Part shown: positions 1-11,702 of the stretch, piece by piece
Layout of the letters: every line of letters starts with the position of its first letter
How positions within the stretch are numbered: the stretch's first letter is position 1
Assembly (NCBI GenBank): GCA_021234155.1
Contig: JAJEKV010000065.1
Coordinates: 2,044,076 to 2,108,075 of the forward strand
Source: Isoetes taiwanensis
Taxonomy: Eukaryota; Streptophyta; Lycopodiopsida; Isoetales; Isoetaceae
Direction: 5' to 3'
Length of the DNA: 64,000 nt
The notes under the pieces: generated by a model
The model's database searches: none
What the model was told of the DNA's origin: nothing
Seen by the model: only the letters and a program-made list of their open reading frames with translations
Translations under genes and position numbers: made by a program

Positions 1-429
1 AGTCTTGGAGAAACTCCCAACAGCCCTATGTACCAATTTGAGTGGACAACTTCACCTAAACAAGAAGTCTACGATAATTATAAGGACATGTGTTTGAGGT
101 CGAGAACGCTTATGTCCCTACTCTTACTTCTTGCGGCTCGAAAAAGAGTTTTCTCAGCGGTCCATTCCTAGAAAGCATAGGATGTCCGCTTTGTGCTACA
201 TGCTCCCAATTAAAAGCTCGCAGACAAAATGCAAGGACACTTCACACTAAAAGTAAGCTTCCAGGCGGTTCTGCCTAGTTCTACTTAAAAAGTAGGTTCT
301 TTCCTAAACATGTTTTCATTTCAGATGCATTGAAAGAGAAACCTAACAAGCAATGAGGAACAACAATCCTTAGAAAGGAGAAAATTGACAAAACATAGGA
401 AGAAAGACTGAGCAAAGGATGTCACTCAA

Positions 430-1302
430 GAAGATTTCATACCGCATGTTGTTGGTGCTATGGTATTTAATGGAAAACTATCTTGCAAGGCATTTTTAAA
501 CTATCCAAACATTCATGCTGATCCAAATCTGACTATCACAATATTGAATAAATTCTTTCCAATCTAGAACATATACCACGGTTCTCAGATTCTTCGGCTA
601 GACAACACGGCAAGAGAAATAAGAATCGGGCGCTGTTTGCTTACTTTGTGTTATGTTAGTTGAGAAACAAATCTTCAAGAAGGTGAAGATTGGTTTTCTC
701 GCTTGTTGGTCATACACGATCAAATTGATCAGATGTTCAATAGGTTCTCTAAACGCCTTTGCCGAAAAAAAATTCGACCTACCAGCAATGATTGAGGTTA
801 TCCAAGATTCCTACAATCCTCGGCCCGACATCGAAAGTTATTAGAAGAAACTTATGATTTCAAGGAATGGATTTTTTCGGAGAGATCAAAATCAAGGATC
901 GCGGTGCTATTGAGCCCTTTGGAGAAACATTACATTTCAAAGATCGAATCAAAATTTTCACTTGTAGATGGCAAGGCCATCTTACAAGAAAAGAAATATG
1001 CCACATCCTTGCAAAGGCGGAAAGGCGGTGTATTCAATTCATTCCCACCATCCCCAATACTAGTTCTATGCTCTCTGCAGAAAGCAAATGCCTCTAAAAG
1101 CTTGAAAGAAATCACAAAGAGTAAAAAGGAGGGAAGAGCATTTGACTCAAACAAATCATTGACTTTATTGAGACAAGTATTCAAATGCTCTAACCACTTT
1201 GGGGAGGCAGATGCTTTATGGTGGCCTCAGTTTTTTTTTTCAACGCGTGACATGTTGCAAGCTTCATTACAAGGTCAAGACCGCCATTCAATCACCATCT
1301 AG
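430..1302 (+). pseudogene. Degenerate coding-like remnant, unidentified
   Basis: Three short open stretches in different frames follow one another (roughly 430-560, 650-844 and 850-1302), as in an old coding region with several frameshifts and stops. The translations have ordinary protein-like composition, with runs such as DWFSRLLVIHDQIDQMF and MIEVIQDSYNPRPDIESY. I recognise no domain or catalytic motif. The longest piece (132 codons at 904-1302) is interrupted upstream and has no clear start context. It is probably mobile-element debris, given everything around it; a chance run of open frames cannot be excluded. The first 430 bases hold nothing I can name. Confidence 0.25.
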
Positions 1303-2249
1303 GCAAAACTCTCCCCAGTGCAAGTTGAGAATCAAGAGGAACATGTAGAGATATTGGCTAGCCTCGGATGAAGATGATGAGTCATGTACACTTGGTCCCA
1401 GACGATGTGCCACAACAAATTGCTCGAAAGTATCTATTTCAGTCCCGCAGATTCAAAGGAATGCTCATAGCCGTCCCAGCTGATAATGATGAATCGGGAA
1501 GCCATTCTCGCTAGCTAAAAGTACCGGAGGTAACAAGAGGATGGAATTCCCACTCAATTAAAAGTGCACCGATGAGAACAAATGATGCCAGTGCTTTCAA
1601 AGGGAGTTATACTTTGGAGATGGTAAAACAGAGGGGAAGAGAGCAAAGTCCAAAGCAAGCACTACCGCCATAGATCTAGCTGAAGTAAAGGTTCTTGCAT
1701 ATGACTTTGTTCTTGATCGCTGCTAATAAGTTACGTATGGTCACTCAAACTTTAATAAGGTCGGTGCGTGGATTAGACAAACAACCTAGAAAGGTGGCCA
1801 AAAAAGATGATGATGAGGACTCACTTGTAGACAAGTGAGGAAGAAGATCGCTCGAGTACATCCAGCTTTGAGAGTGAAGCCGAAAGCATGAAGTCTCAAG
1901 TGATCAGGGATTAAAATGAGTTCTGGAGGATGAGATCTTTCGAAAATGTAAGTTTGTCCGATGACTCGAACATGTAAAGAAATGAAAGTGTGATGATGAT
2001 TGTCCGCCAAAATGTCCTATATTTTTGACAATTTTGTTCATAATTTTGTACAATTTTCACAACCTTGAATATATCACTTCTTTGTCACTCTACTACCCCT
2101 ATATTTTTTTTTTATTGCCCCTTTTTGCCACACTTTATATAAGTAACTATTTTTGTTCTAAATTAGGGAGGATAAAAATGCTGTTTAAAATTTTTGCATG
2201 GAAGTTATGTTCAATCAACCCCCAAAAAGGTACCTAAATTAACTAAATT
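1303..2249. other. No recognisable gene
   Basis: AT-rich DNA with many stops in all frames. No motif, tail or repeat was recognised. Confidence 0.4.
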
Positions 2250-3090
2250 GTCACACCCGGCACAAAAAAACTTTTAAAATGGACTTTTTTAAGGGAATTT
2301 TAGGAATCTTTCAAAGATTCCTTTTTGAAGTCTTTCAAAAATAAAGTCGCTTTCATTTTAAACTTTGTTAATGATGAAAATTTTGTTAATACAAAAGAAT
2401 TTTGTGTAGATTATATGTGTAATCTTACTTAATTAAGCTGAGTTAGTAAGTAATAGCTTTTGTTTTAGTAAAATAGGACATCTCTAGAACAAATAGTTAG
2501 ATGTCTCACGCGTCGCACCAGGACCAAAAACAAAACTCCAGTTTTTGAGCTGGGCGCAACGTGTGAGACCTTGCCCAAATTTGCCCAAATCACCTCCAAA
2601 TTGACCAAGTAAGGGGTCAATTCTACCTAACTTGATGAGTCTAGCATGATTAGATCCTTAGATCACCCAAATTGGACAAGTTTTGACCAAAATAGAGCCG
2701 ATGTCTCACACGTCAGCAGGGAGCAAAAACAAGACTCCCGTGTTTTGATCACAAGCATAACGGTGAGACCTCCTAGCATTTTCGCCACCATGCCATATCC
2801 AATTGATCTCTAGTTTGTTGTAATAGGTTCATTAGATAATCCAGTCATGCTTAAACCCTAAAATTAGTCTTCCAATTACCATTTGGACCTCAACACAGGC
2901 TAGAATTGCCCAACCCCAAGAGTTTTTCAAGTCACCCAAAAATTAGGGTTTTTCCCTTCTCTATAAATAGGTCCCCATTTCTCACTTAGCACCCTACAAA
3001 TTTGCTCTTGACCTTTTAGGCGATTTTCCAGCTCCCTGAGGCACTTTTGCATCCGTTTGTTAGTCTCATCCTTCCTAGATCCATGGCAAT
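2250..3090 (+). mobile_element. LTR-like promoter segment (solo or truncated LTR)
   Basis: The segment opens with TGTCACACCCGGC, the kind of TG-initial start common in plant gypsy LTRs. It carries two diverged hairpin units (2497-2770), then a good TATA box, TATAAATAGG, at about 2961. A pyrimidine-rich leader and an ATG at about 3082 follow. This order (TG start, upstream repeats, TATA, leader) fits U3-R of an LTR. I found no matching partner LTR, no clear CA end and no primer-binding site, so the 3' boundary is uncertain. It does not match the 3' LTR at 13750-15338 and so belongs to a different element. Confidence 0.4.
2497..2770. repeat. Two hairpin-forming direct repeats
   Basis: Two units of about 72 bp (2497-2572 and 2698-2770) each start with GATGTCTCACRCGT and end with a near-complement ending GTGAGACC. 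The first has arms GTCTCACGCGT and ACGTGTGAGAC. The middle of both reads like ARAAACAARACTCC. They lie 200-450 bp upstream of the TATA box, a plausible place for LTR enhancer repeats. Confidence 0.6.
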
Positions 3091-4768
3091 CGCTAACTTC
3101 AGCGATGGTACGAAAGGGCCAGGTTCATGCTGCCGAGGCTGATGTCAACGACATTTTTCGAGTCTTCCGGAAAGAAATAGATGTCCAAGCTACCTCAAGA
3201 CGAAAAACCTAGCATATAGACAAGTTCTGTCTGAGTTCCAAGCTAGGGTAGGACCGCCCTTAGGCAGTCCCCTTGTAATAAGCTACTTTGTTCCCGTGCA
3301 ATCCCTTCAAGCAGCCTTGGGTGATGTTCAACATTGCCAAGTACCCCACCAACAAGGCCCGTGAGGTTGCGGACTACATGCTCCCCAGACCAATAACAGA
3401 CCAAAGCATTTTTCCCACACCGCCGCCTTTAGCAATTTTTCTTTCCCACTGCAGTTCGAAAACCCCATGGGAGAAACCTCCATCCCTCCCATGGATGTGG
3501 ACCCCCTTAGCCTCCTCACAATAGAAAGCAGCTCCTTTGCGCACTAACAGGAGCAAGAAGGAAGAGCGTAAGACGAAGAATCAAGAAGAGGACTACGCCG
3601 AGCTCGATCCAAACAGAAGCGGCAGCTTAGCGTGAGCGGAGTTGCGTGTGAATTGAACGGAGCCGGCAAAACCCTCGGGATCGCTTTTCACCCCTTGGCT
3701 AGGTATCACAAGCCTAGCCCCCATCATCATCGACGCAGGAGTACCGCCCTCACCGACATCCGTAACCTCCCCACGCGGAAATCACCGCCAGTCTTCCCCT
3801 GCCGGTAAGGTATGGCTAAGCCGAAGATGTCGAATGCCATTGCTCTTGACTAAGACGGCGATAGTCCTGTGTTGGCGCTAATGAGCATGCCGCCAAAGCC
3901 CGAGAACGCCGATGAGCATGAATATCCTTCTTCGCCTCGGGTCAATTTGCCGTATTACCGCTTATTCGGCCCGGCGGGGGAGATAATGCCGCGAAATGAA
4001 TTCGTCAGTTGTAAGCGTCAGTTGTTGATTCCAGCCTCCTACGGCCACCAGCTCACGTCTTCTTAGGCATACACGCCGACCTCCACCCGGTGAACTCTCA
4101 GATTCCCTAACCGCCGATGAAGCTCGGCCCCAGGTCGAACTCGCCTCTTCTCTCTGTGGGGGCTGGTGTCGAAGAGCTCGACATCAAAATGTTTGTGGTC
4201 TTGCCACGGATCCCCATCTGTTCCTGGATGGCATAAAAATCCTCTTCGGTTGGTAGTTCCCGAGCTTCCATTATCCGCACGATGTTCTTTGTAGGGCTTG
4301 GATGTCGGTCGACTCTCCCGTAAGTGTCGGGCTTCTCTTGGAGTGGAAGTCGAAAGCTCCCCCTGACGATGAAATCATCCACTCGGGTTGTTCTTTGCGG
4401 TTGCTCTGCGGCCCGGCTGCGTCGAAGTCGATACCCTACACCTCCAACCTAGGTGGAAGAATTGGTGACGACTTTGGGGTCATCAACAAACGTCCTCAGG
4501 AACTTGGGACGCTCGGTAGGAACGGCCCAAGTTAAGAAGTTCCTCGAGGATAACCCATCCTACCGGCGATTTCAAGAATAGTTAGACTCTTGATCCCGGA
4601 GGCTTTGTATTAAGATATTATATAATATAAATATAATTTCTTTTGCACTTTAAATGTTTTGTTGATGTATTTTGTTCCACAACTATACCAACAAACATAT
4701 ATAATGCAAGAGAACAAATAAAACTAACCATATAGCCATGACCTACTTGTGCATGCGCTAGAGGCAAT
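3091..4768. other. No identified gene; GC-richer mobile-element debris
   Basis: Several short open frames exist (3288-3524 and 3869-4066 on plus, 4107-4382 on minus), but none contains a motif I recognise. Base composition is clearly GC-richer than the flanks up to about 4560, then drops sharply to AT-rich DNA with TATAATATAAATATAA at about 4619. This may be the internal part of the element whose LTR-like segment lies just upstream. No primer-binding site or zinc knuckle was seen. Confidence 0.35.
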
Positions 4769-5954
4769 GGATCGCCAGAACAACAATGGCTAAAACCATA
4801 GGGAGGAACAGAGTCCGCCTAGGCTGCCCGTGGTGAGGAGGCATTTGGGCCCATGACCCCGTGAGGAGGAAATGTCACGATGAGGACGGACCTTGAGCAG
4901 ATAAAGGCTTTCTTGGCGCACAAACAGGGTTGGGTCGAGAGGGACGCTTCATGCAATTTGCCGCCACACAAGCATCAACTCGGAAAGGGTGAAAGGACAA
5001 GAAGAGGAGCAAGAGAAGGAGGTCCCCAAAGACTAATCCTCCGACTCAAGCTCTGACCTCGATCACCCGTTCCTAGGAAGAGGTTGAACAAGTGCGTAAC
5101 CGGCGGATTGCATACAAGGAGACGAGAACCTGACTACCGTAAGAAGGTAGACTCGCATAGGGAAACGTGATGGAAGGCCGGGAAGCTCGAAAGCAATTCT
5201 CAAAGTAGAACAAAGCGTCGCATGGAGGCAGAGGCTTTATTCGATGAGATGAGTGAATATGGTAACGCCTATGGTATGAAGGACAAGGACAAAGGCGGGG
5301 TGGCAACAGCCAACCTCAAGGGCAAAGACGCATTTGGTGGAAGGTTATGCCAAGGCCCATGGCTTAAGCAGAGATGGTTGCGTGTCTTTCGTAAAGTTTG
5401 CTAAAAGCTTTTCAAAGCGCCATTCGTCCCAAGGAACACAAGTCCAACATGATGCAAAGAATTCTACGGAGTTGCGGCAAAGGCAAACAAATCACCCGAA
5501 ATATACAGAGGAATTCATGCAGCTAAGGCTTTATGTGCCAAAGCTGAGTGAAAAGCATGCAGTGGAGAGCTATATTGAAGGGTTGAATGATGAGATACGC
5601 AAGCTTGTAAGGGCAATAAACCCCAAGACGGTATCAGAAGCAGAGTCCAAGGCAATAAGCTTGCAAGGAACGGGGCCTCAGAACAGCGGGCAGAGGCAGC
5701 AATATTACCAGGATAAAGGCAAGGCAGCAGGGAGTTATAGCCCTAGAGCGGCAAGCCCAGGTCCAGCTAAAGGCCCATATGGTAGCAACCATGGGAAGCA
5801 ACAGGAGAGGAAGCAGGTGTCCTTCAAGGACAAGCAGGAGGGGTCAAACTACTCCAAAGCAGTGCGGTCTTTTTTGCAGGCTATGCCCAAGAAAAAGAGG
5901 CAGGAGTGCATAGAAAAAGCGCTTTTGCTTGGTGTTTCCAAACCGAGGCCATAG
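4769..5954 (+). pseudogene. gag: Gypsy gag, degenerate
   Basis: Gag forms the nucleocapsid shell in which the element is reverse transcribed. The best preserved part is 5334-5954 (206 codons). A retrotransposon-gag segment (around EEFMQLRLYVPKLSEKHAVE and YIEGLNDEIRKLV) is followed by a low-complexity Gln/Gly/Lys-rich tail. Upstream, an ATG at 4769 opens a short stretch beginning MDRQNNNG, and further gag-like pieces occur in other frames to 5333, so the N-terminal half is broken by stops and frameshifts. No CCHC zinc knuckle is visible before protease begins; either it is absent in this lineage or it was lost. The stop at 5952-5954 separates gag from protease in this copy. Confidence 0.75.
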
Positions 5955-5982
5955 GATGACGGCCAGCGCCCCTACGTCATGA

Positions 5983-6597
5983 GTGCAGCCTAAGCGGAGT
6001 TGGGAGGATGGGACACTTTCCGGACGACGCGGCGGCGAGGCAGCCCGGGACTATATTCAGGGTGAGTGTCATATCTTTGCCGCAATAGACACAGAACAAG
6101 CGGAGAATCAATATCAAGTAATATCCACAATAGGGAAGGCCAAAGCCAAGTCATTCACAATCCTGATAGATTCGGGAAGTAGCCACAACTTTGCATCCCC
6201 AAGAATGGTTGAGATGTTGAAGCTCAAGCCATTGAAGTCCAAGCCAAGACCCGTGGTGTTAGCAAACGGGGGAGTAAGGCATACAGCAGGCAAAAGGATA
6301 AACTTCGACATTGATTTGCCAGGAATCAACATTCAGATGGGGGCAGAGGTAATGAATATTGGAAAGTATGATTTAATCATTGGAATGGAGTATCTTGGTC
6401 CAGCAGGAGCCCTCATTGATTGTGGAAAGCGGAAGGTGACCCTCACAGCACCCAATGGCAAGATCATAGAGATCACAGGTAAAGAAGTTGTTCCTATTAC
6501 GCAGTGCATGTCTAGTAAGCAGCTGTTCAGGTGCATAAAGAGTGAGCAGGTAGCATATATCTTCAAGCTTGAGATCCAAGAGCCCGAATCGGAATAA
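5983..6597 (+). pseudogene. Gypsy aspartic protease
   Basis: A retropepsin that cuts the polyprotein. The active-site motif DSGSSHNF lies about 60 residues into the open frame, preceded by the hydrophobic strand SFTILI. The flap/second-strand region YDLIIGMEYL follows, as usual in plant gypsy proteases. Open length is 204 codons. It ends at a TAA (6595-6597), after which RT starts in the same general order at 6625, so the polyprotein is interrupted here. Catalytic residues look intact; the reading frame of the whole Pol does not. Confidence 0.85.
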
Positions 6598-7277
6598 GGC
6601 AAGGAAGATAAGGGGCTCAGCAAGTTGCCCAAACAAGTAGCTAAGCTGATCACGGAGTTCCACGATCTCTTTCCAGACGAGATCAAGCAGCTTCCTCCTT
6701 ATAGGGGAGTCGAGTGTGAGATAGCACTCGAACCGGGAACGAAGCCGACAAGCAAAGCCCCATACAGAATGACCACGCAGGAGCTAACGGAGCTAAAGAA
6801 GCAATTGCAGGAGTTGCTCGACCTAGGTTTCATTAGACCTAGCGTCTCACCATTTGGGGCACCCATTCTTTTTGTCAAGAAGAAGGATGGCAGCTTGAGG
6901 ATATGCATAGATTATAGGCAGTTGAATAAGCACACCATCAAAAATAAGTATGCGCTCCCCAGATCAGACGATTTTGATGGATCAGCTCCAAGGGGCAAAA
7001 GTCTTTTCCAAAATTGACTTAAGGTCAGGCTATCATCAGATCAGAATAAAGGAAGAAGGCATCCATAAAACAGCTTTCAGGACCAGATATGGGCACTATG
7101 AATTCACGGTAATGACTTTCGACTTATCGAATGCCCCAGCAACGTTCATGAGACTCATGAACGACATCTTTAGGGAGTTCTTGGACACCTTTGTGATAGT
7201 ATTCTTTGATGACATTTTGGTGTATAGCAGATCCCTGGAGGAACACGTGCAACACCTAAGGAGAGTGCTTGAGAATT
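6598..7277 (+). pseudogene. Gypsy reverse transcriptase, N-terminal part
   Basis: RNA-directed DNA polymerase. The frame at 6625-6960 shows the conserved run [20 protein letters not shown] and the [18 protein letters not shown] block. A single-base frameshift near 6970 moves the match to the next frame (6950-7277), which contains [17 protein letters not shown], the [12 protein letters not shown] block and the catalytic FFDDILVYS. The match stops exactly at 7277, where a CACTA transposon begins; the downstream half of the domain resumes at 10603. Residues read past 7277 in this frame belong to the transposon. Confidence 0.93.
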
Positions 7278-7299
7278 CACTAGAAGAAAACCCTATGTT

Positions 7300-7570
7300 T
7301 GTAACGTCTTTTGATACGTTTTTTTGAACTAAAATAGTAATATAATATAATTAAAAAGTGGCGTTACAATGTTGATTTGATACGCGTCACGGTTGATAGG
7401 GCAATTGAAACGCGTAACAGCTTTGTAACGCATAACAAGTTTGAAACGCGTCAAAAGTTTGCAACGCGTTTTAAAAGAATTTAAACAGAAACGCGTTACA
7501 ATATTGAAACATGTTTCAAAAAACAATATTTAATGAAAAAAAACCTTTGCAATGCGTTGCAAGTTCATAA
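7300..7570. repeat. CACTA left subterminal repeats
   Basis: About ten copies of a TGTAACGC / GAAACGCGT type motif in both orientations, e.g. GAAACGCGTAACAG, GTTTGAAACGCGTC and GAAACGCGTTACAAT. Such clusters are the expected binding array for the accessory transposon protein in CACTA elements. Confidence 0.8.
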
Positions 7571-8510
7571 ACCGTTACAAAAATAAAAATAAAAAAAAAT
7601 TAGAATTTGGACGAACCTTTATACATGTTTTTTCCAGATTCTTTTTATATAATAAAAAGGTAAAACATAACAGAAATAAAAATTGTATTGATTCAAAAGA
7701 AATACAATATTGTTTCAGCAAGCATAGCTGCCTGCTGCACCACTACCATCATGCTCATCATCGTAATTTTGATTTTCATAAATGCAATCTTGCTCAACGT
7801 TATTAGGTAGATCTTCATTAATTAGCTTCTACTTCTATTTCATTCAGAAGAAGCAGTTGCTCAACGATCTACACAAGAAAAATGACATGAAATTAGATTA
7901 CGAATTAGTTACTAATTTCATCATCTTAAAAAAAATTACGTTTCAATGTCGCTCCTCAAATGGCCAAATGCCATGGTTTGCTAGATGCCTTTGCATCTTA
8001 CAAAAGTAAATGCTCCTCTACTGATCCCGTAAACGTGCTTAAGATAACTTTAATAGCATAAGTAACAGGATTGTCCAAGACATCATCCATGTTATTTCCT
8101 GTGAATGAAACACAATTCATTAGATAAACCTAATAAAGAACCTTTTTTCGAACACAATTAATATATATAAACTCTAACAAGCTTAAATAATACAATCACC
8201 AAAATTTAAGCTAAAATTTATATCACCTTTTTAGGGATCTATAATATGATTGAGAGAATTTGTGATAAGACTTGGCTAGGACCTTCAACAATGTCAACAC
8301 CCCCCTTTAAGTTGCTCAATAGCATCCTGATAATGAACATAGAATCAATGAATCAAAAAATAATAGAATGTATAAATACCACAATAAGAATGCACTAACA
8401 AGAAGCAACTCAAATTGCTAAACAAACGCAAAACTACTAAGGTGAAAGGAATGAATGCTGAGCTAAAAGCCACCCTAAAGCAGGGCTAAAATTGGGGCTA
8501 GACAAAAAAC

Positions 8511-10070
8511 ACATCGTATTTCAAAATATCATTCAGAACAACTGGTTTTGAAGTATAAAAATTACAGCAGTAACACCTTTGACGTCGGGATGATCCTCCT
8601 TGTATATTCAACTGAATTGTTCTCCGTAAAATGACACAAAACGTCATTGTTGTACTTGAAAAATGAAATCTCAAAGGAAGTAAATATTCACAGGAAAAAG
8701 ACTATACCTTGTAGGAAGAAATTATAGATTTGCTTGTGAAAAAACCTTAGGATATTTGACAGTCTCTTGAAGCATGCTATTGTTCTTAATTACCATATAA
8801 CATGGTCATGACTTGCAGTGGCAGTAATATTCTGCTCAACTTTCCTACATGCAAATTAATATTTTCAGTTCAACCATGCACTTCAACCACCAATTTTTTG
8901 ATGATTATGCTGCTCAAAATTTGGCTTTCATACACATGGAGATTTAAAGGAACGTGGTTACTGCGTCAAAGAACTTGAATCCGAACATATTGAATCTTCA
9001 AAGATGCTATTGTGTGAAAGAACTTGAATCCGAATATGTTGAATCTTCGGAGATGCTATAGCCAGATACTCTTCTTTCCTCCACACATATCAAGACCTGT
9101 TGATGTAAGCAAAGCCACATTCCACATATTCTTTATCGAGTCCGTTCACTGGTAAGGTGTAGAGCCTACGCCCATCAAGAAGTGTCCTAAATTTGTGCAC
9201 TATGTAGATATATGCCTACTGAATCTGATTCTCAATTACCTTCTCCTCCTGAACTGACTGCACTCTTTGAGGATTATTTGCATGAGAGAAACCAACAGGA
9301 CTGAAGTCAGAAAACCACTCATATACAGTTATCGAGTTACCACTTGAAATCTTTTCTTCAAATTTCGAATTTGTTTCTTTAAATTCCACACCAGTCTCAA
9401 ATTTATTTCAAGTAGAAGCTGTTTCACATCAAAAAAAAAAAATCTTGTATCTTATAGGAAGAAGACTATCGTAGATGTGCTTGTGGGAAAACCTTAGGAT
9501 ATTTGACACTCTCCTGAAACATGCTGCTGTTCTTAATTACCATATAATATGGTTATGACTTGCAGTGGCATATAGTGGCAATATTCACGTTTCCTTTATT
9601 CAAGACTCAAGTTAAAAAATCTAGTGGATATCCCATTCAGAAGCACATGCTCAGGAAAATAAAAATCAAGAAAGCAAAAAAATTAGAAGCATTGAAGACG
9701 ACTCTTACCTAGTTCCTGCTCCATGGTCATTCTGAAGGCAAAATACAAGGTAGCCTAAGTCCGCTGCATGCTGCTCACTCTACTCTAATATAAATGACAC
9801 ATTCGATTTACCTCATGTTCTTTGAAGATCGATTGCTCCATGCCTGGATCTTCAGCGACTAAAGGAACCTAGACAAGCACATCGTATTTCAAAATATCAT
9901 TCAAAACGACTAGTTTTGAAGTATAAAAATTACAGCAGCAATACCTTTGATGTCTGGATGATCTTCCTTGTATATTCATCTGAATTGTTCTCTGTAACAT
10001 GACACAAAACGTTATTGTTGTACTTGAAAGATGAAATCTCAAAGGGAGTAAATATTCACAAGGAAAAAAA
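8511..10070. repeat. Internal duplications within the CACTA element
   Basis: A block of about 190 bp at 8511-8700 recurs at 9879-10070 with scattered substitutions (both contain ATCGTATTTCAAAATATCAT). A second block at about 8705-8840 recurs at about 9443-9580. A short tandem pair at 8961-9061 repeats AAAGAACTTGAATCCGAA. Together these suggest a segmental duplication of part of the element body. No coding sequence was recognised inside. Confidence 0.7.
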
Positions 10071-10269
10071 CGTTGCCGGAGGCCTCTTCGTAAAGGAAAT
10101 GCAAAGCGTGAAATCACCTGAAATCTTCCTGCCTGTTCTGCTGCCTGGATCGTGCCCTGCCTCAAGCACCTATTGCTGCATACACTACAGAACCCTTGCT
10201 ACCTTCCCGCCCGTTTGAACATAGGCGGCAACCGGGCGCCAAGAATCGATTTGGTTTTTGGCGACAAAA

Positions 10270-10570
10270 ATTTTAGAACGTTATATCCTGTAACGCAAGG
10301 GTCAGTTGTAACGCATTTCAATATCTATATTGAAACGCGTTTCAGAGCTTTTAATTGTAACGCACTTCAGATTAACTGTAACCCATTTCAAATGTTTATT
10401 TTGAAATGCATTTCACAGTTGTAATGGTTTTTAGTTGTAATGCATTTCCAGCTCCATTGTAATGCGTTACAAAGGTTAAATTTTGTAACGCATTTCAAGA
10501 AATGGATTTCGTTGTTTGTTGCGCGCTAGAACTACATTTGTGTTTCAAAATTCTAAAGCGTTACTATAAG
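10270..10570. repeat. CACTA right subterminal repeats
   Basis: The same motif as on the left: TTGTAACGCATTTCAA, TTGAAACGCGTTTCA, TGTAACGCACTTCA, TTGTAATGCATTTC and TGTAATGCGTTACAA. Sharing the motif at both ends ties the two termini to one element. Decay is mainly C to T (or G to A) at CG sites, as expected from methylation. Confidence 0.8.
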
Positions 10571-10602
10571 AGCGTATCAAACCCCGCTCAATTCTATTAG
10601 TG

Positions 10603-11702
10603 AATTAAGGAGGCACCAGTTGTACACCAAGTTGTCGAAGTGTCACTTCGCAATGGAGAGGGTGGAATATCTGGGTCATGTGATCTCAGCGGAAGGGATT
10701 TCGACGGATCCTGCCAAGATTGAAGCCGTCATTCAATGGCCGGCACCGAAGAATGTGCATGAGGTTAGAAGTTTCCTTGGCCTAGCAGGGTACTACAGGA
10801 AGTTTGTGAATAACTTTGCAAAGATAGCAGCCCCGCTAACAGACTTGACAAGGGCGGAAAAAGTGAAGGATTGGGCGGACCATTGGCACAAGAAAGCCCA
10901 AGCAGGGTTTGAATTGTTGAAGGAAGCTTTGACAACCGCCCCAGTCTTGACCCTGCCAGACCCAGGGAAAGATAAGCTTGTGGCGACGGATGCGAGTAAG
11001 ATAGCCACAGGTGCAGTGCTCATGCAGGAAGAGCGTGTGGTAGCGTATGATTCCAGTAAGATGAACGATGCCAAAACGCGCTACCCGACGCACGATCAAG
11101 AATTGCTTGCAGTTGTCAGGGCATTAAGAATTTGGAGGCACTATCTCTTGGGAAGGAAGTTCCAATTGGATACGGATCATCAGAGCCTCCAGTATGTATT
11201 CACGCAACCACACCTTAACCTGAGGCAGCGAAGGTGGATGGAATTCCTCGAAGAGTATGACTTTGATATAGTCTACAAGCCGGGGAAGCTCAATGTGGTA
11301 GCGGATGCGCTTTCAAGGCATCCCCTGACAACTAGAGTGCATTGCAATGCAATTTCGACGCTCTCCAGTGACTTCGAGAAGAAGATTGAAGAAGCCTTGC
11401 CAACAGATGTGGACTTCAAGGAAGTATGGGCAAGCTTATGCAGAGAGGCAAGAACATATAAGGAGAGGGAAACCTTTAAAAATTTTAAGAAGGAAGGTAA
11501 CCTCTTGTACCATAAGAACAAGTTGTGTGTGCCGGAATCATCAGGGGTGAGGAAGTTGATTCTCCACGACACCCACAACAGCCTAATAGCTGGCCATGCA
11601 GGATTTATGAAGACATATTTCAAAGTGCGCAGCAGCTATTATTGGCCAGGAATGAAGAAGCAAGTAGCTCGCTACATCAAGGAATGTCAGCTATGTCAGT
11701 AG
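10603..11702 (+). pseudogene. Gypsy RT C-terminus, RNase H and integrase zinc-binding domain
   Basis: The frame resumes directly after the CACTA end with the RT thumb/connection region ([20 protein letters not shown], then [13 protein letters not shown]). RNase H follows: the first Asp in [15 protein letters not shown], the Glu in [15 protein letters not shown], then DTDHQSL. The [10 protein letters not shown] motif ends Pol. Integrase starts with an HHCC zinc-binding module ([15 protein letters not shown], later ECQLC). An in-frame TAG at 11700-11702, where a Gln codon would be expected, ends this open stretch. All catalytic residues I can check look intact in this 360-codon piece. Confidence 0.93.

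Larger units (their letters stand above)
7278..10602. mobile_element. Non-autonomous CACTA (En/Spm-type) transposon inside gypsy RT
   Basis: The insert begins CACTAGAAGAA and ends TTCTATTAGTG (reverse complement CACTAATAGAA), the diagnostic CACTA/TAGTG termini with a short imperfect TIR. Both flanks show AATT: either a perfect 4-bp duplication or the usual 3-bp one (ATT) with one later substitution on the right. Length is 3325 bp. The ends carry dense subterminal repeats, as in CACTA elements. The interior has no transposase; it is AT-rich with internal duplications. Movement must have depended on a tnp2-type transposase in trans, such as the broken gene at 44.1-48.1 kb. The insertion is younger than the gypsy copy. 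Confidence 0.9.
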
